Below, one piece after another: positions 1 to 5,841 of a DNA stretch of 6,568 nt. The notes under the pieces were generated by a model. That model saw only the letters and a list, made by a program, of their open reading frames with translations. It did not search any database and had not been told where the DNA came from. Origin of the DNA: Candidatus Omnitrophota bacterium (GTDB taxonomy: Bacteria > Ratteibacteria > UBA8468 > B48-G9 > JAFGKM01). Made by a program: the position numbers and the translations under genes. Positions within the stretch are counted from its first letter, which is position 1, and every line of letters starts with the position of its first letter. Location of the stretch: positions 1-6,568 of the forward strand of contig JAMWBP010000038.1 in the NCBI GenBank assembly GCA_023819365.1, written 5' to 3'.

Positions 1-116
1 AAGGCAAGAGCTTCGCCGAAGGTTACTGCCGAAACCGAGCCGTAGTGCGCTGCAATCGCTGCCGAGTTTGCAATATCAAACTTGCCCATGCGCAAGAGAA
101 TTTGATACGACCAATC
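1..116 (-). pseudogene. Internal fragment of a putative sodium-dependent bicarbonate transporter (SBT/DUF897 family)
   Basis: Read on the minus strand in the frame whose codons begin at 116, 113 and so on, this stretch is open to the window edge. It includes ILLRMGKFDIANSAAIAAHY directly followed by GSVSAVTFGEALA. From knowledge of the family, an arginine/leucine-rich loop, then GKFD, then an AAIAAHYGSVSAVTF core is the signature of the SBT_1 (formerly DUF897) integral-membrane permeases, whose best-known member is cyanobacterial SbtA. Only about 38 residues are visible, without the start or end of the gene, and the reading continues off the low-coordinate edge. The piece is GC-rich (35 of 60 bases in 1-60) compared with the neighbouring genes. 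It has no start codon or ribosome site of its own and is joined directly to the dehydrogenase. It is either a truncated gene at a real rearrangement or one side of an assembly chimera. Confidence 0.62.
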
Positions 117-871
117 TGTGCCTGTTTTGCAGGACAGGCAGTAATTACAACATCTGCTCCATAACCACCTGTAAGCCGCAGAATCTCCTCTTTTACATTA
201 GTCACTTTTGGATTAAGCAGGATAATATCCCTGAAGTTTTTCCCAAATTTTTCAAGCCGCTGGTATGCAGGGTCAATCATAATCACTTTTTCTGCTCCTT
301 CTGCCTGAGCAATCACAGCATGCATAAAACCAATAGGGCCTCCTCCATAGATAACTACTGTGTCTCCTTTTCCTATGTTAAGATAGTTCTGTCCATTAAT
401 TACACAGGAAAGTGCCTCTATAAGGGCACCCTCTTTCAGTGAAATGCCTTCGGGTAGTTTAATCACTGCCTGCTGCTTTACTGCAGGGGCTGGTATTATA
501 AGGTATTCAGCATAGCCACCAGGATAGAAATATCCTATTGCCTTTGTGTCAGGACAGAGATTATAAAACCCTTTACTGCACATCTTACATTTTCCGCAAC
601 CGATAGATGTCACTGTTGTTATCTTATCCCCTATCTTTAATGGCTCAGGATACCTTACATCTTCTCCTATCTCTTCTATCACACCTGTAATCTCATGGCC
701 TATCACCGCAGGAGGGATAACCTTCTTATGTCCTGAAAGATATATCCTTACATCAGTCCCGCAGATAGCACAGTAATGGACCCTTATCTTTATCTCATTG
801 TTCCCACAGGCAGGTGTTTTAATCTCTTCAACCCTTATATCTTTTATTCCGTAATATACCGCTGCTTTCAT
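23..871 (-). pseudogene. Zinc-dependent medium-chain alcohol/polyol dehydrogenase, C-terminally truncated and fused to foreign sequence
   Basis: This is a medium-chain dehydrogenase/reductase of the threonine/sorbitol dehydrogenase type, which oxidises an alcohol or polyol with NAD in the cytosol; the exact substrate cannot be told. Catalytic-zinc residues are visible as C37 (AICGTD), H59-E60 (GHE) and E152. The structural-zinc lobe has C92, C95, C98 and C106. The Rossmann motif GGGPIG is at 176-181, and D200 ends the second strand, which favours NAD over NADP. The family normally runs to about 340 residues. Here true homology stops near residue 251 (CPAKQAQ), and the last ~30 residues (IGRIKFSCAW onward) are an out-of-frame reading of an SBT-type transporter fragment, ending at a chance stop at 23-25. 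The cofactor fold is therefore incomplete and the product as encoded is probably not functional. The ATG at 871 has a strong ribosome site (GGGAGG, 5-nt spacing). It is divergent from the phospholipase D-like gene, with 32 bp between the starts. Confidence 0.85.
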
Positions 872-874
872 ATT

Positions 875-880
875 CCTCCC
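875..880 (-). promoter_or_regulatory. Ribosome binding site of the dehydrogenase gene
   Basis: On the minus strand GGGAGG sits three to four bases before the ATG at 871 (GGGAGGAATATG). It fixes the dehydrogenase start. No convincing promoter boxes are seen in the 32-bp divergent gap, so the promoter probably overlaps the start of the oppositely oriented gene. Confidence 0.7.
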
Positions 881-903
881 TTTTGTTATGGTAAAATATT
901 TTT

Positions 904-1824
904 ATGAGAAAACTTGTACTTTTATTACTTGTTTTTTTACACCCATCCTTCTCTGAGAATATACCTTCTCTCTATTTTACCCCAAACCCCAAAACAGACA
1001 AAATAATTATCTCCCTTATGGAAGGTGCGGAAAGTTCAATATATATAGCAGGGTATTCTGTATCCTGGGGAAAAATGATAGAACTCCTGAACAGAGAAAA
1101 ATGGAATAATATAGATATAAAGATTTTGACGGACAGAGAAACAAAATGGATTTTGAAAGACATTGTAAGGATATATGACAAGCCAGGACTTTTCCATCCG
1201 AAGTTTATAGTGGTGGATAAAAAATATGTGCTTATCGGTTCTGGTAATTTCACAGATGATGGTATATATCTTCACCATAACCATTTTTTACTTATAAAGG
1301 ACAGAAATATAGCGGACTTTTTAAATAAAAAATTCCTTTCCTGGTGGGATGATAAACCTGCAGAAGAACCCGAAGTATATGAGGATGAAATATACCAGAT
1401 ATATTTTTCCCCTGAAACAAACTGTGAGTCCATAATTATCCAGAATATATCAAATGCCAGAAAGAGTATACACTTCTTACATTACCAATTTACATCAGAA
1501 GAAATTGCAAAAGTTATAATAAGGAAAAAACTGTCAGGGGTAGATGTTTATGGGATATTAGAACCATTAAATATAGAGCCATATTCTGTCTTTTATCCGC
1601 TCATTGACTATGGCTGCAGGTTAAAGAAAAGCAACAGGGCTGGATTTCTCCATGACAAACTATTTATTATTGATGAAGAAATAGTTATTACTGGCTCTTA
1701 CAATCCTACTGCCTCTGCAAGGAAAAATACAGAATGCCTCCTGATAATAAAAGACAAAGAGACAGCAAAAAAATTTCTTAAAGAGTGGAAAAAGTTATGG
1801 CTTTTTTATAGTGTAAAACCATAA
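904..1824 (+). CDS. Exported phospholipase D-family protein with two HKD motifs
   Basis: A 306-residue member of the phospholipase D superfamily, which covers phosphodiesterases acting on phospholipids (cardiolipin synthase-like) or on DNA (Nuc-like endonucleases). Both catalytic halves are complete. HKD1 is H98-x-K100-x4-D105-x6-GSGN (112-115) and HKD2 is H250-x-K252-x4-D257-x6-GSYN (264-267). A single polypeptide can thus form one active site. The N-terminus is a signal-peptide-like segment: RK at 2-3, a leucine-rich core at 4-12, and a likely cleavage region around FSEN (16-19). This suggests action outside the cytoplasmic membrane or anchoring in it. The ATG at 904 is the only reasonable start, because an in-frame TAA lies at 892-894. 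There is no Shine-Dalgarno sequence in the bases before it. It converges with the Gfo/Idh gene, with 12 bp between the stops. Whether the substrate is lipid or nucleic acid cannot be decided from the sequence; the short length and signal peptide also resemble exported Nuc-type endonucleases. Confidence 0.88.
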   Translation: MRKLVLLLLVFLHPSFSENIPSLYFTPNPKTDKIIISLMEGAESSIYIAGYSVSWGKMIELLNREKWNNIDIKILTDRETKWILKDIVRIYDKPGLFHPKFIVVDKKYVLIGSGNFTDDGIYLHHNHFLLIKDRNIADFLNKKFLSWWDDKPAEEPEVYEDEIYQIYFSPETNCESIIIQNISNARKSIHFLHYQFTSEEIAKVIIRKKLSGVDVYGILEPLNIEPYSVFYPLIDYGCRLKKSNRAGFLHDKLFIIDEEIVITGSYNPTASARKNTECLLIIKDKETAKKFLKEWKKLWLFYSVKP

Positions 1825-1836
1825 TTTTGACACGAA

Positions 1837-3015
1837 TTATCTTATCTGCCCCACCTGTCTCACTTTTACAAACTTCCCTTTCTGATATGACTCTTTAGCA
1901 GCAAGGCAGGTATATACACTTGCCAGTCCTGTCTCTATAGGGGTCCTGGATTTGTATCTGCTGTCCTTTACAAGTTTCACAAGGTCCCTTGCAAGTTCAA
2001 TATCTCCACCTCCATGGCCTCCTGTAGGGTCAGGTTTAACAATATCAGAAAATGGTTTGTGATGCCTTGTATAGTCAATCTGGTTTTTATACCAATCAAA
2101 CTTTATAGTCCCCAAATAACCGCTTACAGTTGAACCCCTTGCACCTGCATCTCTTTTTGTAAAGAATACCTGAGTATATATCCCATGCGCACCAGATGGA
2201 AACTCAAATATAGCACTGGAAGTATCCTCATTTGTTCCTGTTTCTATATCCCCACAGTCAATACTGAAGACACACGGATGGTCATCCCCATGGTATGATT
2301 TACTCCTTTTTCTATTTTCAGGACTTTCAAGGCAGGTCTCTGTTTCTTTACACTGTGAACATCTCAAACCAGATGGTTTTTTACCACCATATACCTTCTG
2401 GAATGTTGCCATTGCTGCTATCCTTACAATAGGCATACCCATAAGGTATATTATATAATCAAAGTCATGGGTTGCCTTCTGAAGAAATAGTCCCTGTGTA
2501 ATTTTATAGTTGCGGTACTCCTGTTCCCAGTAAACAGCACCATATGGTACATAGTTCCATGCCATAATATGAACCGGCTCTCCTATCCCATCTTTCTCTA
2601 TTATTTCCCTTGTAAAAACACAGAGAGGAGAAACCCTTAATGGGAAACTCACAACTACCCTGCACCTTGAGTTTTCAAATGCCTTTTCCAGTGCAACTGC
2701 CTGTTTCATATCAATGGCAACCGGCTTTTCAAGGAAAAGTGGTATGTCATATTTTGCTGCCTGTATTGCATAAGGGGTATGAAGGTTACATCTTGTCCCT
2801 ATAAAAAGAGCATCTGGCTTTGCCTTCCTTACCATCTCATCAAGTGTCTTATAAAATATGGTCCTTTGTCTGTCTTCTTCTGAAAGCCGTTCCCTTACAC
2901 CTTTTTCATCAGGGTCAACAATTCCTGTTATACGGATGTCTGGCTCTACCTCTTTTAATGCACCATATATAACTCCCCTTGCCCTTCCACCAAACCCTAT
3001 CACCCCTATATTCAT
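1837..3015 (-). CDS. Gfo/Idh/MocA family NAD(P)-dependent oxidoreductase
   Basis: A 392-residue cytosolic oxidoreductase of the Gfo/Idh/MocA family, which oxidises or reduces sugars, inositols and their derivatives. The N-terminal Rossmann domain starts at once (GVIGFGGRARG at 4-14), with D34 ending the second strand, which suggests NAD. The hallmark EKP is at 96-98 in LFLEKPVAIDM. The substrate domain carries K180 and the H183-D184 pair in KATHDFDYIIYLMG, the usual catalytic region. A C-terminal GGGDIELARDLV segment (335-346) is typical of the family. Between 215 and 255 is a cysteine-rich insert with C219, C222, C228, C248 and C254. The ATG at 3015 has a good ribosome site, and a candidate promoter lies upstream. 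The dehydrogenase lies on the same strand but is separated by an oppositely oriented gene, so they are not an operon. The substrate is unknown; a role in sugar or polyol catabolism is inferred from family and neighbours. Confidence 0.92.
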   Translation of the reverse strand: MNIGVIGFGGRARGVIYGALKEVEPDIRITGIVDPDEKGVRERLSEEDRQRTIFYKTLDEMVRKAKPDALFIGTRCNLHTPYAIQAAKYDIPLFLEKPVAIDMKQAVALEKAFENSRCRVVVSFPLRVSPLCVFTREIIEKDGIGEPVHIMAWNYVPYGAVYWEQEYRNYKITQGLFLQKATHDFDYIIYLMGMPIVRIAAMATFQKVYGGKKPSGLRCSQCKETETCLESPENRKRSKSYHGDDHPCVFSIDCGDIETGTNEDTSSAIFEFPSGAHGIYTQVFFTKRDAGARGSTVSGYLGTIKFDWYKNQIDYTRHHKPFSDIVKPDPTGGHGGGDIELARDLVKLVKDSRYKSRTPIETGLASVYTCLAAKESYQKGKFVKVRQVGQIR

Positions 3016-3021
3016 TTTTCT

Positions 3022-3027
3022 CTCCTT
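3022..3027 (-). promoter_or_regulatory. Ribosome binding site of the Gfo/Idh/MocA gene
   Basis: On the minus strand AAGGAG lies six bases before the ATG at 3015 (GGAAAGGAGAGAAAAATG), a near-perfect Shine-Dalgarno that fixes this start. Confidence 0.75.
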
Positions 3028-3054
3028 TCCAGATATTTTACGTCAATTCATATA

Positions 3055-3083
3055 AGATTATTTCAAACTTTACAATATGTCAA
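3055..3083 (-). promoter_or_regulatory. Candidate sigma-70 promoter for the Gfo/Idh/MocA gene
   Basis: On the minus strand a perfect -35 box TTGACA (3083-3078) is followed by either AATAAT at 15-bp spacing (3062-3057, five of six matches) or TAATCT at 17-bp spacing (3060-3055, weaker match). Neither combines ideal spacing with an ideal -10 box, so the call is tentative. It would leave a leader of about 35 bases with the ribosome site near its end. Confidence 0.4.
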
Positions 3084-3111
3084 AAAATTTTGAGAGACAT
3101 ATGCAATACCT

Positions 3112-3171
3112 GTTGCTTTATTAATTTTTCTATATGAAATGGGTATCGTTGCCTCATTAATTTTTCTATAC
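3112..3171 (-). repeat. Two imperfect direct repeats at a mobile-element end
   Basis: On the plus strand ATTAATTTTTCTATA occurs at 3120-3134 and again at 3156-3170, a 36-bp offset. On the minus strand the similarity extends to about 23 bases with two mismatches: TATAGAAAAATTAAT, then GAGGCAAC in one copy and AAAGCAAC in the other. The inner copy contains the stop codon of the transposase tail (3168-3166). Tandem, same-orientation sites just outside the transposase gene resemble the repeated transposase-binding sites at ends of some DDE elements. That interpretation is inference. Confidence 0.5.
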
Positions 3172-3333
3172 AAAAACCTCTTCTTTTTTCCAATTTCTTT
3201 CATATAGTTCTTCTTGCAGTTGTACAATCTTCCTTCTTAATTCTCCCGGATTTAAACTTTTATAAATCCTCTCCAATTGCCTCTTTTTACTTCCTTCAAC
3301 TTCAGCACATTCCATCACTCTATACAGAAACAG
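3166..3333 (-). pseudogene. C-terminal remnant of a DDE (rve-type) transposase
   Basis: The minus-strand reading from about 3333 to the stop at 3168-3166 gives LYRVMECAEVEGSKKRQLER followed by IYKSLNPGELRRKIVQLQEE and a short charged tail. The pattern of a YxRVME start, then a helix ending in Y-x-SLNPxELRRKI-x-xLQ, is what I recognise as the extreme C-terminus of integrase-core (rve) transposases such as those called IS481-like. All catalytic DDE parts are missing, since only about 55 residues remain. An apparent ATG further upstream (at 3384) extends the frame through a palindrome and an unrelated element, so that part is not coding. The assignment rests on motif memory from a short piece. 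Confidence 0.5.
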
Positions 3334-3357
3334 AAAAAGGGGACTGTCCCTTTTTTC
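3333..3357. repeat. Palindrome with GGGAC-T-GTCCC core and A/T-tract flanks (REP-like or bidirectional terminator)
   Basis: The sequence G-AAAAA-G-GGGAC-T-GTCCC-T-TTTTT-C is an inverted repeat with 12-base arms around a single T at 3345. One pair (3339/3351) is mismatched but would be a G-U wobble in RNA. A GC core followed by a T-run in both orientations is also the form of a bidirectional intrinsic terminator, although a one-base loop means some core pairs must open. Similar GGGGAC-x-GTCCCC palindromes are common dispersed repeats in several bacterial phyla. It lies exactly between the two transposase remnants. Confidence 0.55.
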
Positions 3358-3479
3358 CTCTACAGGCATTAGGATATGAGACACCTATAGAATTTTTGAA
3401 CAAGAAATTGGAGGAAAATAGGAGTAAAAAATTGAATGGAAAAGTGTTACCTATGTACCCTATCCGTGCGCATAATTGA
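3357..3479 (+). pseudogene. C-terminal remnant of a second DDE transposase (IS481/IS3-like tail)
   Basis: The plus-strand frame beginning at 3357 reads PLQALGYETPIEFLNKKLEE, then a basic stretch, then VLPMYPIRAHN and a TGA at 3477-3479. The HQALGYxTPxEF block is the well-known end of the integrase core in IS481 and IS3-type transposases (usual form RPHQALGYKTPAEF); here L replaces the usual H. The residues upstream that would hold the catalytic DDE triad are absent, and the preceding bases are the palindrome. No start codon is available, so this is a truncated relic of about 40 codons. It runs opposite to the other remnant and is a different element, because the two outer ends share no visible repeat. 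Confidence 0.6.
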
Positions 3480-3504
3480 CAAAATAGGTGTGAATATATA
3501 AAAT
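3476..3504 (+). promoter_or_regulatory. Near-consensus sigma-70 promoter driving the glycosidase operon
   Basis: A perfect -35 box TTGACA (3476-3481), a 17-bp spacer and the -10 box TAAAAT (3499-3504, five of six matches to TATAAT) give an almost ideal vegetative promoter. Transcription would start around 3510 and leave a short leader before the ATG at 3533. The -35 box overlaps the TGA stop of the transposase remnant, so at least half of the promoter derives from the old element's end. Confidence 0.65.
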
Positions 3505-3521
3505 ACATTAACAAAAAAAAG

Positions 3522-3528
3522 AAAGGGG
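3522..3528 (+). promoter_or_regulatory. Ribosome binding site of the GH57-like gene
   Basis: AAAGGGG stands four bases before the ATG at 3533 and supports that start. Confidence 0.65.
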
Positions 3529-3532
3529 AAAG

Positions 3533-4927
3533 ATGATAAAACCAGGTATAATTTTTTTACCACATGGCAACCTACAGTACTCACAATTACCTCCGGGGAA
3601 AAGGTCATGGGTAGCGAGAGAGTCATATAAAGCCATATTTGATATAAGTGAAAAATTAGAATTTAAAATTGCATTTGAAGCATCGGGAGAGACATTAGAA
3701 ATCCTTGCCCGTGAGGCCCCCGAAGTATTAGATGAACTGGTTGGAGGAATAAAAGAAGGCCGTATAGAACCAGTTGCTTCACCCCACACCCATATAATGA
3801 TACCTAATGTCAGAAAGGAATTGGCTTTACATCAATTAAAAAAGGGATTGGATACATGGGAACGACTAACCGGTTTCAGACCTATTACCGGATGGAATCC
3901 GGAATGTGGATGGTGCTGGTATATCCCTGAGATATATAGGGAAGCCGGTTTTGAAATCATTATAGCAGATGCTGATTCTTATTTCCTTTCCAACATCCCT
4001 GGCCTGCGTGAAAAGATTGGGCTTAAATATGATATCTATGGACATAGTAATAAAAGTATACTTTTTAACATAGAGAAAGAGATTGAAAATATACCTGATA
4101 TGTTAAACAGGTTTTTCCGACCAAATAAGTTAAAAAATGGACTCCATATTATTTTCCGTTCGGATATGCTATGTAATATACTGTTATGGTATCTTATGGG
4201 AGCCACAGAAGAGAATAGAGAAAAGCCAGTTCAATTGGAAGAAGTAAGGGATGTCCTTCTTCGCTGGAGAGATAGGATTGTAGATGGGAATGGTTTTCTT
4301 ATGCCATATGCTGAAGATGCTGAGTATATAGGAACAACTGCCTATTTCTATGTGAAGCAGTTTGGTTTAGCACGCTTTTTTGAACCTGCCCCTGAAAGTA
4401 TTATCCGTTTCAAAGAAATACTATCTATAGCAAAGGATTTAAAATTTAACCCAATCACTCCCAGGGATGCTGTTTCTATTTATCAATCTGTTGATGGAAA
4501 AGGATTTGAACATATAGAAAACTCTACTGCCTGGCATGGCGGTTATACTGTAGCATGGTCCAACACTTTATATTCAAGAATTCTTGACCCATTGTGTAAT
4601 GCTGTTTTAGATGGACTGGAAGATATAGGGATATATTTAGGTATTACTGATATTTATAATGAAATGGACTTTCAGCAAGCATTGTATTTCTTAGGGAATG
4701 CATATGTTACAGATGCCAGATGGCCTCCTGCCCCAACCTCGCCTGGACGATTTAATGTAGAAGAAGCATTAATTTCACTTGAACAGGCAAATGAGTGCGT
4801 ATATGAAATTATGCAAAAAAACAGGATTGAAAACCTGAAAAGTATTTATTCTCCGGTCTTGATGAAAACCCGTATCTCAGCAGCTCGTATGGAATTGATG
4901 TCTATGAAATATTTTGGTGAGAAATGA
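3533..4927 (+). CDS. GH57-like glycoside hydrolase (TIM-barrel glycosidase)
   Basis: A 464-residue protein with the layout of glycoside hydrolase family 57, retaining enzymes acting on alpha-glucans and related sugars. Motif-like blocks appear in the right order: PHGNLQYSQ at 10-18 (compare HQPH), GRIEPVASPHTH at 76-87, GWNPECGWCWYIPEIYREAG at 120-139 with E124 as likely nucleophile, and PYAEDAEYIG at 258-267 with D262 as candidate acid/base. E124 sits almost exactly where the nucleophile lies in characterised family members (around residue 123). The C-terminal 150 residues look helical and end without a carbohydrate-binding module. No signal peptide is seen, so action on intracellular oligosaccharides is likely. 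It is the first gene of the operon, with a strong promoter, and is followed after 4 bp by the NagB reading frame. The substrate is not identifiable; an amino-sugar oligosaccharide would fit the neighbour. A related family such as GH38 or a polysaccharide deacetylase is a weaker alternative. Confidence 0.72.
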   Translation: MIKPGIIFLPHGNLQYSQLPPGKRSWVARESYKAIFDISEKLEFKIAFEASGETLEILAREAPEVLDELVGGIKEGRIEPVASPHTHIMIPNVRKELALHQLKKGLDTWERLTGFRPITGWNPECGWCWYIPEIYREAGFEIIIADADSYFLSNIPGLREKIGLKYDIYGHSNKSILFNIEKEIENIPDMLNRFFRPNKLKNGLHIIFRSDMLCNILLWYLMGATEENREKPVQLEEVRDVLLRWRDRIVDGNGFLMPYAEDAEYIGTTAYFYVKQFGLARFFEPAPESIIRFKEILSIAKDLKFNPITPRDAVSIYQSVDGKGFEHIENSTAWHGGYTVAWSNTLYSRILDPLCNAVLDGLEDIGIYLGITDIYNEMDFQQALYFLGNAYVTDARWPPAPTSPGRFNVEEALISLEQANECVYEIMQKNRIENLKSIYSPVLMKTRISAARMELMSMKYFGEK

Positions 4928-4931
4928 ACTA

Positions 4932-5831
4932 ATGGATAAAGATAATTATTTGTGGAAAAACATAAAAATATCAGGAACTATCTCCTTTACGTTTCCTTTA
5001 TTATTAATGATAATAGGTGTTATCCTTTCAAAGAACGGATTTACAGGAATAGTTAAAAATTATGAAGAAATGAGCAAAGAGGCAGGTAAATTAGTGAAAG
5101 AATTGATTATTAAAAAGTCCAATTGCATTCTTGGACTTGCAACAGGGAGCACTCCAATCGGCCTTTATAAAGAACTCATAAGAATGCACAAAGAAGAAGG
5201 ACTTGATTTTTCCAAAGTAATAACTTTTAATCTTGATGAATATTATGGACTTTCTGGAGACCATCCACAGAGTTACAGATATTTTATGGATACTAATTTA
5301 TTTAATGAAATTAACATTAAAAAAGAAAATACCCATGTTCCAGAAGGAAAAATTCCAATTGATGAAATTGAAGAATACTGCAAAAAGTATGAGGAGATGA
5401 TAAAAAACTTAGGTGGTATAGATCTTCAAATTCTTGGCATTGGAGGGGATGGTCATATTGGGTTTAATGAACCAGGTTCTTCTATTTATTCAAGAACGCG
5501 GCTTGTTGCTCTTGATGAACAGACAATAAAAGATAATTCAAGATTTTTTGAAAAAATAGAAGATGTTCCAAAATTTGCTTTAACTATGGGAGTAGGAACA
5601 ATACTTGAGGCAAGAGAAATAATTCTTTTGGCAAACGGAAGCAAAAAGGCAGAAGTAGTTGCAAAAGCAATTGAAGGACCAATAACATCTCAGATTACAG
5701 CCTCTGCTTTACAACTTCATCCCAAAGTTACTGTTATTTTAGATGAAGAGGCATCTAGTCATTTAAGAAGAAAAGAGTATTATAAATTTGCTTATGAAGC
5801 AGAGAAAAAAATAAATTTTAGAATTTTCTAA
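4932..5831 (+). CDS. nagB: Glucosamine-6-phosphate deaminase (NagB) with an extra N-terminal membrane helix
   Basis: From residue 40 (IVKNYEEMSKEAG) onward this is a complete NagB, which converts glucosamine-6-phosphate to fructose-6-phosphate and ammonia in amino-sugar catabolism. Visible motifs are LGLATGSTPIGLYK (67-80, phosphate binding), NLDEYYGL (100-107, D102 matching E. coli D72) and GIGGDGHIGFNEP (169-181, with D173, H175 and E180 matching D141, H143 and E148). Allosteric R158 is kept (R190), but K160 and T161 are replaced by V192 and A193, so GlcNAc-6-P activation of the E. coli kind is unlikely. The first ~35 residues are foreign to the family and contain a hydrophobic helix at about 13-32 (ISGTISFTFPLLLMIIGVIL). 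No ATG, GTG or TTG exists near the expected native start; the next ATG (5070) would remove the first strand. The TTG at 4914 would overlap the glycosidase; ATG 4932 is preferred. Pta follows after 10 bp. Confidence 0.9.
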   Translation: MDKDNYLWKNIKISGTISFTFPLLLMIIGVILSKNGFTGIVKNYEEMSKEAGKLVKELIIKKSNCILGLATGSTPIGLYKELIRMHKEEGLDFSKVITFNLDEYYGLSGDHPQSYRYFMDTNLFNEINIKKENTHVPEGKIPIDEIEEYCKKYEEMIKNLGGIDLQILGIGGDGHIGFNEPGSSIYSRTRLVALDEQTIKDNSRFFEKIEDVPKFALTMGVGTILEAREIILLANGSKKAEVVAKAIEGPITSQITASALQLHPKVTVILDEEASSHLRRKEYYKFAYEAEKKINFRIF

Positions 5832-5836
5832 AGGAG
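5831..5836 (+). promoter_or_regulatory. Ribosome binding site of pta
   Basis: AAGGAG lies five bases before the ATG at 5842 and shares its first base with the nagB stop codon (TAA, 5829-5831). This tight arrangement supports co-transcription and possible translational coupling. Confidence 0.75.
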
Positions 5837-5841
5837 TAAAA

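Noticed and set aside
68..442. Plus-strand 124-residue frame with many cysteines
   Set aside because: It is antisense to the dehydrogenase and shows no domain or ribosome site.
972..1284. Two overlapping minus-strand frames inside the phospholipase D-like gene
   Set aside because: They are antisense shadows of a gene with two intact catalytic motifs.
1821..1840. Inverted repeat ATAATT...AATTAT spanning both stop codons of the convergent genes, as a terminator
   Set aside because: The stem is only six A/T pairs with an 8-base loop and no strong T-run; it is expected by chance in such AT-rich DNA.
3120..3170. CRISPR-like repeat array
   Set aside because: Only two imperfect A/T-rich copies 36 bp apart, no third repeat and no cas genes.
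3166..3384. A complete 72-residue protein starting at the ATG at 3384
   Set aside because: Its first ~20 residues are a translation through the palindrome and the opposite transposase tail; only the part below about 3333 looks like protein.
3320..3514. Minus-strand 64-residue frame with hydrophobic residues
   Set aside because: It is antisense to the plus-strand transposase tail and the promoter, lacks a ribosome site and resembles no family.
4914..4931. TTG at 4914 as the NagB start
   Set aside because: It would overlap the end of the glycosidase and add a few unsupported residues; ATG 4932 fits the 4-bp operon gap better.
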